Shown here in pieces: positions 1-12,000 of a stretch of DNA of 64,000 bases. The translations under genes were made by a program, and so were the position numbers. The notes beneath the pieces were generated by a model. The model was not told the DNA's origin. It searched no databases and saw nothing but the letters and a program-made list of their open reading frames with translations. The stretch covers positions 6,926,763-6,990,762 of the forward strand of contig OW203722.1 of the NCBI GenBank assembly GCA_934045075.1. The letters run 5' to 3'. Within the stretch, counting starts at the first letter, position 1; each line of letters starts with the position of its first letter. The stretch is from Yponomeuta sedellus (lineage: Eukaryota > Arthropoda > Insecta > Lepidoptera > Yponomeutidae).

Positions 1-3000
1 TCCAAACGGCAGTTCGGCGCAGACAATAATCTTGGTAAGTTGAAAAATATCGCGGGCTTTCTCTGTGTGTAACTTGTCTGTTCTATTTTTATGTTTTGGA
101 ATCCTGGTAATGAGAAAGTTTGCTACTATGTTGACTCTAATTCACAACGTGACATTCGCGGTGCTAGCCAGCATTTTTTTAAGACTATCACTATCGCGGT
201 ATAAGTTCAAACTTTTAATTTCTACAGACCACAGCAACGCCGAGTCCATCTTCTCGTCACGTTCCAAGCCCGACGATCTGTTCATGGACTGCGAAGACGA
301 CAGTTCCAATCGCAGTACGCCCCCAAGAAGCTCTAAGAGGTTGGTCGTCTTTATGGCTTTGGTTAATAAGGTTGTAGTTTACTTTAAATGTGTTTAAATT
401 AGTCCATAATTCCTGAGCTTCGGCCCTTTGTCTTAATACGTCAATAAATGATTTATATTCTATTCCTGTTACAGACGTGACAGCTCCCTGACTAAGACGG
501 ACCAAGTAAGTATCACTCTTATGTTGTATTACCACTCCTTGTATTACCATTAGATATGATTATAGGAGGCAAACTATGATACAAGGTAGAATCTGCAAAA
601 AAATAAACCTATAATTATCTTATAAATAAATCACACTGTTATTTTGGTAAAGCTGTTGATTGCATAAAACTTCGTTATCGTTATCAACCCTTGTATGTCC
701 CCACTGCTGAGGCACGGGTCTCTTCCTGCATCGCAGGAAGATTAGGCCATACTCCACCACGGGGACCAAGTCCGGGTTGGTGGAGTATTGTAAGACAGTG
801 GCGGGCCTTACTGTCAGAAGTTATCAAGCCGGCCCATAAGGCCTCTGACATTGCTTAACGGCTACCATTGCATGACAGCCGGCACCAATGGCTTAACGTG
901 CCTTGCGAAGCACGGAAGAGCTCGGAAAAATGCCACTAGCGGTAGTCACGGTCACCCATCCTGCACCTGACCGCGCCTGTCGTTGCTTAACTCAAGTGAT
1001 TGATTCCAATCACTCGGTTCGCCTAGGAATGAAATCATGTAAAATTAATTATAGTCGGTCCTTGATGATTGTAATAATGATTTGTGCAAACTTCACTGGT
1101 ATGTATGTATTTCAAAATGTTATTGAACCGTTTGTTTCCCAAATAAATGAAATAAAACATGAACGTTATTGCAGAGCGGCGAGGAACCCGGTTCAAGGCC
1201 GAGCAGCGTGGCCGCTGCTCGCATTCGCCGTCAGAGTATCCACGACCTGCACAGAAGTATCGGCCACACACCTTCGCCGCGAGGTAATACGCCGGTGGAG
1301 TCTGCAGGTGTATTTGAATTGGAAATCGACAACGGATATACTGAACTTGTTTTTTCATTTTCAGAATCGCTTTTGAGCTCACTTTTGAGAGAGGAGCTAG
1401 AAAATACCGGTAACGCCGAAAGGTTAGTTCAAAATTTATAATTTTTCTGTACGCTTGTATTTAACTCCTAGCTAGGCTCGCGGCGTGAAAGAAATGGCGT
1501 GCCTTGGGCGTGGCCTATGTCCAGCAGTGGACGAAAAGAAAATAGGCTTCGCCTGTGTGAAATTAACCCATAATTTATTATTAGCTTCATCATCATCAAC
1601 CCATTATGTCCCCACTGAGGGGCACAGGTATCTTTCCTAAGGAAGGTTTAGGTCACACTCCACCACGGGGGCCAAGTCCGGATTGGTGGAGCCTTGTAAG
1701 ACTAGTGGCTAGTCTTAATGTCAAAAGTTTCAAGCCGCACTAACGACTGACTTGGCTTAACGACTGCCATCTATCGACGGCACCCGGCACCAACTGCTTA
1801 ACGTGCCTTGCGAAGCACGGAACCCGAAAGTCGCCCATTAGCTCAGTTGGTAGAGCGCTGGCACGGATAGCCAGAGGTCGCGGGTTCGAATCCCGGCATA
1901 GGTGAAATTTTTAGCCTCTAAATAGGTTTTTACAAATATTTTTTTGAAATCTGTGTATTGTTTCGTAGTTTACTCAAATATACGAACCTAATTTTATGTT
2001 TATCCAATAGCGTTCTATTTAGCTTAGCAAGATTTTCACGAATAACCCTTTCTCCACAGTGACGTAGCCAAGCTAAAATCGGCCTTAGCCAGCTGTCGAC
2101 AAGAACTAGAAGAGCTCAAGGAGCGCTACAGGGAGTTGGATGAAGAGTGCGAAACTTGCGCCGAATATTTGCACGAAAGAGACGAGCAATGTCTCCGATT
2201 GAAGAAAGATAAAGCTGAACTTGAGGTATTGTTTTTTTATTACTAACTTAATTTTATGAATAGCAGGAAAAATATCTGCCTACCCTTCCGGGATACAGGC
2301 GTGAATTGGTATATATTTTCATCCAGCTTTCTTTTACATGAAAATAAGTCTTTGAAGGAAAACCGGGAGGCAAATACGTATATCGAGTTGTTTGCTCGAC
2401 GTTGCACTTAAATGAAATTTTCTAAATTCAAGAGTTAATTAGAATTTAAAAAAAATATTGTTTACACCCGCGCCAAAGTCGAATGAAACTAAATATACCT
2501 GTCTGTGTAAATACGACTGCGACTGGGCGATTCCCTTGTCATCAAGCACATTTTACCCTTTATTTTACGCGGTTTTTTTATTAATAACAGGACTTTCAAT
2601 AAGTAGTAGTTTTTTTTTCTAATATTTTTTTTTTTCAGTTTCAATTTTCGATTTAGTCTTTGATCATGAAATAAGTAAAAAGTCTTCGTACGTCTTTGCT
2701 TACCCCTTGGGGGGGGGGGGGGGGGGGGCTATAGTATGTAGTATGACCATTGAATTTGAAGTAAGGATAGAAGATCATTCAATAGCTTTTTTCGGATCCT
2801 GGCGCTGACGTCGCTTGTCGGTAAAATTTGTGACTAACTTATTACATTTTCTGTATTATAACGAAATTGAACCACATTTCCCTAATAGTTTATTTTTTTA
2901 TAAATTAATATTAAAAAATCCAATGATTTAATCAATAAGTTATTAAGATCGAGATAACTTAATTATTTTAATCAATCTTTCGTAACCCAGTCAGCTACCG

Positions 3001-6000
3001 TACTTGATAATGAGTTGCTTGTGCCCAATCTCACTAGTCTATGCTACTCCACGTTAGATGGCGCTAATAGAAATAATTGGGCCACACAGAAGGGACTGGG
3101 GCGCGCGCAGACATCACTGATTAAACCGTTCGCAGATAGTAAATGTCACGGATATCCGTGGTAAATGTTTAGAAATTTTCGAAAACGATACACGAAAATA
3201 TACCTCATGGATGGTTCACAGATATTTCACATTTTGCAAAATAGGTGGAAGAAATATATTTTTTTTAAGGTTTCTAGTACAAGATCGATTAAGCTATGTT
3301 GGTACATCTTTTAATTTTTATGTGATTTATTGACAAATAAGTTGCTTAAAACTTTACTAAAAACGGTACCGATTATTATGGCAGCTTCCTATAAGAACTC
3401 GTGGTCGCAGTTAGTACCCCCTAGTTTTTGAATTCGCAACTTGCTGTTGAGGAACAGTCGACAGCATATCACCTTTACATTTTATAATGTCTTGGAATAA
3501 TTAACTACATAAACAATAATTAACTATAGCCCTTTAAGTATAACTTCCAACTAAAACATAGATTTTAGGGTTCCGTACCAGAGGGTAAAAACGGGACCCA
3601 ATTGCTAAGATGGTATGTCCGTCTGTCGGTCTGTCCCCAAGCTGAACGTAAACTCTCATGAACCGTGTAGCTACAGTTGATATTTTTATAGATGATGTAC
3701 ATATTTATTTAATGAAAGTCATTTCCATTTTAACCGACTTCAAAAGAGGTTATCACATCGACGCGTATGTTAATTATTTTTCACTATGTTTTCGCATTAT
3801 CTTCGTCAAATCTTAACCTATTTCGATATTTTTTTTTGTTCTACTAGGTATAGCGTCCCATTGGTCCCATTTTAATTTGGTGAAGATGTCATGAAGACTT
3901 TGAGAGATGGAGAAAAGAACTTTTCAATAGACAGCAGCAAATAAGGCCTAATGAGGCCCATTCATAAATAATATGCATATGTTTCATAAAATATAATATA
4001 AAAGCTGTCCCAGGGTAATTTGGTGATGTTCTGATGAAGACTTTCAGAGATGGGAATTTAGAACTTCAAATTTAAGTAAAAAAAATCACTTTGTTCATCA
4101 AATACTTTCATTAAGTAGCACATTATCTGGTGGACATTGTTACGAAGTTCATCAGCTCAAATGTAGTTCTTGAGAGGTTTTAAGTTTCTAATCTAGATAA
4201 AAATATGCCGTTTTCAGTTAACCAGAATTTAAGTCAAAATATACAATTTTACTGTCGTGGTTATTAGTTCCTTAGTCAATAATATACTATAGGCATGCGT
4301 AGTTATAAAAGTCACAATATCTATTTAGTTTCATACGAGTTTCACAAGTCAGTCAGTGATTAAAACGGTATAAAACGAAAATATGTTTACGCAGAGGACA
4401 AATACAGCGCTGGTGCACAAAAGTGTATTTTGCATGGGCCCTGTAATTTATAATAAGCTGTCTAGTGCATTAAGAGACCTGGACTTAGGCTTGTTCAAGC
4501 ACAAATAAAAAAAAAAATTATTTAAAAACTGCTATCATACAATAATCGAATTTCTGACTGATAATTATATTGATTAAAATAAGTATAACAATGATATACT
4601 ATTTGATATTATCCCCGTGACCTCTCTTGTTTAACATTTTTACTTATTATCGCATGGAATGTTATTTTTTTTATGTTCTTGACATTTTAAATTCTTGATG
4701 TTAATATAATAGGTCAATCAAATTAAAAAAAATCCAGGAATTAATTTCCAGAAAGCTGGATATCATTTTATACCATCATTTGATCTTAAATGCGTGTAAT
4801 GCGAATTCGCACGGTCCCAGGAGGTGAGCTCAACTTTTGGGGGCCAAAAAACCGCGAACTTCTCACACTTTCTTTCAGTTTTGTGCTTCTAGCTCGGAAA
4901 CGGTACTTTGGACTGGAATCTTCGTTATTGCAATGTTAAAGAGAGTTAAATTTTGCGTTGTATGATTGTCTTCTTCTTCAGGCTATATTATGGAGTCCAC
5001 TGCTGGACATAGCCCTCCCCTAGTGATGACCAGAGCGGCCTGTCTTATACCATCATTGGGGGTTAATGCCCATAATCCCCACGCTGGGCATGCGGGTTGA
5101 GGATCGCAGATTGGTGGCATTGTACTGCAGGGGGCGCTGCTGCCCACCCCCCAGTTTGTGTCCCTTAGTCACCTTTTACGACACCCGCGGGAAGAATTTG
5201 GGTTGGTGCTATTCTTTAAGCCGAAACCACACAGCATGATTGTCTAAAACTTTAAATTCGATTTATTGGTATAGCCGAAATCAAAAGTTGTGAACCGGAA
5301 CTTATTTACGTGCAAATTTACATTTTGCGAATTTTCAAGACCATATTTCTTTGAAACTGATACTCTTACTTCTATTGAAATACCCATAAGACAAACATTG
5401 TAGAGAATAAAATTTCACATTATACCTAAAAACTATTTTTATTTAATCTTTTCAGAGCACTCTCCACCAGCCTCTATACCACGTATCATGCGTCTGAACC
5501 AATTTTCAAAACATTTATTCCAGTCCTCCGCAGACACCTCTTCCACGGCCTTCTCAAACGCTGCTAGCGCGTCTTCCGGCGATGAAAACTGTATCCCTTT
5601 GAGCAGATTTTTTATTTTAGGCAGTAAAAAGAAGTCACACGGAACCTAATCAGGACTGTAAGGAGGGTCTCCTAAGACTCTGATCTGTGTGGAGTCCAGG
5701 AAGTCCCTCGTTTTGATCGCAGTGTGCGCGGGCGCGTTGTCGTGGTGAAGAAGGACCCCGCGGAGCCCGTTGTTCAATCGCTTGTTGCTCAATTCAGAAA
5801 AAAACTTCTGGCAGGCATTTTGTGTTATACCATTCAGCGTTTAATGACTTTGTTTAATTTCAAAGTTACGTACATTTGAGAATTTGTAGTTGCAATACCA
5901 CTCGCTAACGGTGAAGGAAAACATCGTGAGGAAACCCGCGGCCTGGTTGGCTCCGCACGTATTGACTAGTCTTTCCTGTGGGCTAGGCCGACTAAGCTGT

Positions 6001-9000
6001 CAGGATGGTATAGGTGCTGGGCAAGCCTACACCATCTATAAAACCATGTCCCAGGCACTACAGCGTCGGAGTGGGCCCTTCACCCATCTAGTGTGAGTGA
6101 AGATACCACTGGACGCTGTATAAATCATCTCATTAAGTAGATGTAAAAAGGCCAATATTATTATTATTCAGCGTTGATGCTGCTTTGGTCTCAAAGTGGA
6201 ATTGAAGTTAGGTACCCCGTCAAAGTGAAGAAACTATAAAAAAAATCCTGCGCTCCTCGATCGCTTCACTTTCGTAGGCGTTGGTTCATTTTGAAACAAC
6301 CAAACTGTCGACTGATGCTTTGTTTCTGGATCATATTGAGAAATCCAGGATTCGTCACCTGTCACAGTGTCGTAAACGCGCCGTGACGAGCCAGCATCAA
6401 ATTTTTGTAACAAATCACGGCACCAATCCACACGGGCCTGCTTCTGAGCTTCGGTGAGGTTGTGCGGCACCCAGCGGAAAATTATTCTCCTTACGGGAAG
6501 GTGCTTGTGCAAAATCTTGTGAACACTTCCTGAACCAATCTGCAGTGTATGCTGAATCTTTTCGTACTTAATTCGTCTGTTTTCTTGAATTATTTTTTTT
6601 ACTGCCAGCAAACTTTCTTCGGTGACAGCCGTGATAGGACGACCACTCCTTTGTTCATTCCCTCAAAGTAAGATGACCGCGTTTGAACTCGCTATACCAG
6701 CGGTAGATGGTTGTTTTTGAAGGTCCTTCATTCATAAAAGCAATTCGAAGTCGATCACATGACTCATCAGGTCTTAAGCCACATTTGAAATAGTATAAAA
6801 TCATAGCACGAAAATGTTCTGAATGCCGATCCATTTTGGCTCTCAAAAAATGCGGAGGGAAATTTGAAAATCGAACAGTAGTATTTTTACTTTTAAATAA
6901 ATGACGTTTTCATAACAACTACTAGTGGCCAATGTCTTATACATAAAAACTATTTTTCAAAACTTTCTGAGTGGCCTGGTATAGACAATGAATTCAAAAT
7001 TATATTTTTTTCATTTTGCGGATTTTCCGTTAGTATGAGGTGTGAAGTCTACATTTAAGGCAATTTGAGGGTAAGGAACATTTCAATGCAACATTTTAAG
7101 GACGCGGTCAGAAAACTAGAGATTCGAAGTAGGTATTGTGAATGAAAAACAATTTTACGCAAGTGATCTTTAATTAGTACCTTAGGAAGCAATAGAAACA
7201 TTAAAAATGAATGTGACATTGATAAAATATATAGATATGCAGCACAGCATTCAAGTTCCCATTTTCTTAGTTGTTGAAATTACCCGGTTCACAACTTTTG
7301 ATTTCAGATATACCACTAAGCCTAATTACTTGTAAATTTATATATTACTTGTTACTATAAATTCTTCTTAGTCTGTACCTACGCTCTACTGAGCAGTCGT
7401 GGTCTTCAAAAAAAGGCTTCATTATAGGCTAATGTTGCGTGTCTCAAGATGTCTCGCCGACGTTTACAATATTTACAGAATATTTCGTTGTATTCACTTC
7501 AAAAATAAATAATTTAATTAATAATAGTACCTACGGAACCCTTCGTGCGCAAGTCAGACTCGGACTTGGCCAGTTGATTTTTTTACTTACTATGCTTGCT
7601 TGCTAGATACCGATTTGGTACCTAATCCATAATTATACAAATTAGACATATTCATGCCTGCTCACACACTTGGTTCATTCATCGCATGGGTGCTATAAAA
7701 CTATTATAACGAAGAACTAATTATTTTAGATCTTCTACAAATGTAGTTTGTTGTAGATTCAACACTAGTAATTTGTATCTTTTTACATTTACATCAGCTC
7801 TTCTAAATAGGTAGATCAGATTTCTGTTGGTAGAAAGTTAAAACAAACGCAATCATTTTTCGTCCAACGAACGATTGCGCTCGGGGTGCCAGGCGACGTT
7901 GCCAAGTAGTGCGGGGTGAGTACCTAGGCGACGCGTCGTTGCCAAGTTGCCCTAGCAACATCTCTGCATCCATCGCCGTGTGTGGGAGCGTGTTTTACTT
8001 TTGAGAGTAGGTATGTTCTGCGTAAGATTGTAAACGTAGGTAGTGGTTATATACTCTGATTGTAAGCACGTGATATGTGAGTAAGCTACCTATGCTCTGG
8101 GTATCTGCCTTAGTTAAAATTAATATAGATAGTAAATAATCTAGGAGCCCGCGCGACACATTAGCACACTAGCTAAAACGGCGAGGGCTATTGTCTGTCT
8201 TTGTGTTGTCTCACCGGCCCGGCACCGGCTCGCGACTCCGGGGCCGGTCGGCGCCGCACGGTGGGCTGAGAATCACGTTTCAAAGACATATGAACTTGAG
8301 TTTTCAAGTGTCACTTTTTTCTCTCGAAATAGGTTTTATTACTCATTATCATTACTATACTAAACAATGTGATGAGAGACTATTTAGAGAGCAAACGGAT
8401 GTGTAAGAATTTTTCGAAGAAAAATTTTTATGGAGCTGACATGAAAAGTGGCTATAGCTCTGGAATCGCAAGTTTGGCCGTAATATCCTTGGAGATGTAA
8501 AAAGTGCTATTTATTTGTGATTTTTCGGCATACTTTTTATAGCAGTGCCCTTTGCGATTTTTTTAAAATTAATAATGTGTATTTTATACTTAAATGACTA
8601 GTTAGACCAACTTTAGATATACCCTATACCATATGCCCTAGCCTATGAAATTAAAATTAGGCGTGTTATATATAATGTACATATTATCCCTTTATTTTGT
8701 AAAGGGATAATATGTACATTAGACGACATTCACCAAAGTAAGAAAGGTTTTAATAAAATACCAATTTTTCAAAATATATTTTTACTAATTGCACATTCAC
8801 TGACCACGAACTGGCAGACGCCAAGTAGGACACCTACCAGTTCGCTCGACAGATGATCCCAAAAATATCGCTGGTGGTGGCTGGGTGAGGATTGCTGAGG
8901 ATAGAGTAATGTGGCTTGCCCTGGGAGAGGCCTATATGCAGCAGTGGACAAATACAGGCTGATTGATTGCACATTAAATATAAAGACCGTTTCTTTATCA

Positions 9001-12000
9001 TGAATTCCCAAAAACGTTAATATCACTTTAATAATTCGTAAAACAAGTCTTATTATTAAACACATAATGTATATGCTCAGTTTTAATTTCATAGACTAGG
9101 GTACAGGAATATCTAACTACGCATAATCAGGACAAAAGCATTAGAACTACTCATTTTAGTACAAAGTACACATTATAATTATATTTTTTTAAAATCGCAA
9201 AAGGTACCGCTATAAAAAGTATGCTGAAAAATCACAAATAAGTAGCACTACATCTGCAAGGATATTACGGCCAAACTTGCGATTCTAGAGTTATAGCCAC
9301 TTTTCATGTCAGCTTCATACAAATTTTTCTTCGAAAAATTCTTACGCGTCCGTTTGCTCTATAAATTGTCTCTCATCACATTGTTTAGTGTAGTAATGAG
9401 TAATAAAACCTATTTCGAGAGAAAAAAGTGACACTTGAAAACTCAAGTTCCTAGAGTCCCGCCGGTGCCGTCACCGGGGGTAGCAAGCAATATTTTTGCA
9501 AGTTATTTAAGCGTCTATCTTCATATTTTCACAATTAATATTAACAATAACATCATGTATGATGACTAAATCACCGAATTAGTTAATAACACCTGAGGTA
9601 TACTAGGAATTGGAGTTTGATTACCATTAGGGGTATTGTAGTTGCGTATAAATGGAAGGTAAAATATTTTATGTGCTCATTGACATTTTGTCGTGCTAAA
9701 AAAACATACTTACCCAAATCATAAAGAGAAAAATATGGAATCGCAAGTCTGACAACTAAACTTGACTTGTTCGTGGTTTTGAAGCAGTGTGGAAAGCTAA
9801 GCAACTACTCTACTTTGTTGGAAAAAGTTGTATCGCTATTGAACCTTCATCATCTGTCCGATGAAGATCTTGATATACTTCGAGAATTCTGTCGAAGATT
9901 CAGTCAACAAGTTACCAAGAGATGGAAGACAGCAAATAGAAACCAGGATATTTTCAGAAAAAAATATGAAAACTGGCTCGTAATGAGTATTGACTGGCCA
10001 TGTTGTGTTGTTTCACATATTATACCAGATGGAACAGCTTCGGTATGCCAAGAAGGCATAAGTTCTTGCACTGAAGTACCATTTGGATCTTTGGGAGCAA
10101 AACAAAGGAAAAGGAGGCTACAACATGAAAGTCATGAAGACACCGATGAATCAATCTGTGTTACAATAGAAAATTTGAAGAAAGAAGGAAACGAATGTTT
10201 AGGCAAAGTAATTTAAGAAGAATCCTGAAGAAGCAGTAAAAATCTATAACGATATAGAAATGAAGAAATTAAAGAAAACTACAGTTACGCCAGGAAAAGC
10301 GCTAGGCCTTTTATTTTCTCTGGGATTATCAAAGTGGAAATATATTACACTGAGAGAGATGACAATGCGTGAGGGCTTAACAGACTTTCACCCATCGTAT
10401 TACAAGATTCAGCAAGCCAAGTCAAGCTGTTATCCTCCCGATCAGGCTTTCATTATAAATGACACCATGGCGAAACTAGATCTGCAAGCTCTGTTGAATA
10501 TAACTATACAACAAATTTTGAAAACCTTACCAGAACTGTCTGCTTACATGGGTAAAACACTGGTTTTGTTATCCAAGTGGGGTTTCGACGGTTCATCAAA
10601 CCAAAGCAGATACAATCAAAGCATTGAAGGAGGTGAAACAGATGAATCTCTGTTTATGACAACACTTGTTCCGCTGCAGTTATCTAACGGGACTGAAGTT
10701 ATATGGAAAAACCCGAAGCCATGCTCAGTTTTCTACTGGAGACCTGTACAGTTTCTTTTCGCAAATGAAAGCGAGTCTCTCGTAAAAGAAGAAATGAAGA
10801 AAATGGAAGAGGAAATAGCTGCATTGGTGCCCTCAGAATGCAGAAATATAAAAATAAATCATGATCTAGTCATGACTATGATCGACGGAAAAGTTTGCAG
10901 TTATTTATCCGAAGCTCTTTCCAGTGCAGTTTGCTATTTATGTCTAGCAAAACCGAGCGAGATGAACAATATTGATGCAGTAATACGAAAAGAAGTAGCC
11001 AACAACATGTTAAAATTCGGCTTATCTCCGTTACATGCCCAAATTAACTGCATGGAATGTTTGCTACATATAGCATACAGACTGGAGTTGAAGACTTGGG
11101 CAGTAAGAGGAGATAAAGATAAGGCTGTCATGCTGACCAAAAAGCAGTTGCTGCAAGAACGATTCCAACAGAAGCTTGGTCTTCTTGTGGACGTGGTCAA
11201 ACAGAGCTCTGGAACAACGAACGATGAAAATAACGCACGAAAATTCTTCGATGACCCAAAACAGATAGCCGAGATAACAGGAGTGGATGAAGAATTGATT
11301 AGAAGATTTGCAGTCATACTTCAAGCCATTACATCTGGTGAAGAAATAAACGTCGACAAGTACAAAGAATATGGCCGAAGTACTGCAGAAAGGTACCTGG
11401 ACCAATACAGCTGGTACTATATGCCAGCTACAGTGCACAAGTTGCTAATCCATGGTGCTGAAATTATAAGGAACTCCTTGGTTCCTACTGGGATCTTATC
11501 TGAAGAAGCATCCAAAGCTCGCAACAAAGATTTTCGATGTTAACGAGAATTTCACTCGCGAAAGAACACCAGGAAGAATTCAAACGAAGATGTCATCAAA
11601 AGGATGCTTCTCACTTTTGATCCTTTTATTTCTTCAATGCGACCAGTTATGAGGATAGCTTTAAAGAAAAAAATGAGTCAAGAAGCAGTGGATCTTTAGG
11701 TATTACAACGACATCATATTGAGTTCTGTAACGTCGAAAATATTGAAAGTGACACAGATTCCGAGAAAGAAACTGATTTATATGAATAATTTATATGATT
11801 TTTGTTTGCAATATGTTATTGTAATTCTTTTATTTATATTTTTTATACATTGGTTTCTTTACTTGTCTTTTATGTACCTATTTTAATGTAAAGGATTCAT
11901 AGCTACTATTTTATTCATGTAGTTTTAAAGGCTTATTTTTTATGTTTACATGATTTAACATTTTTAAAATGTATGTGTGTTTTAAAATGTAACTTGGACT

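Larger units (their letters stand above)
5274..7308 (-). mobile_element. Tc1/mariner element with nested SINE
   Basis: Terminal inverted repeats GAAATCAAAAGTTGTGAACC near 5278 and its complement ending near 7306 are flanked by TA dinucleotides, as expected for a mariner. The element is about 2.0 kb, or about 1.7 kb once the inserted SINE (5842-6165 plus one target copy) is set aside. It carries a degenerate transposase on the minus strand. Confidence 0.85.

Noticed and set aside
903..1376. 157-codon ORF over coiled-coil exons 4-5
   Set aside because: It mixes SINE sequence, intron and a shifted frame of exon 4. The true exons use another frame with proper splice sites.
1835..1907. Possible functional tRNA gene
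   Set aside because: The A and B boxes are good, but the same body plus tail recurs many times in the window and the anticodon loop lacks U33, so it is a SINE-like repeat.
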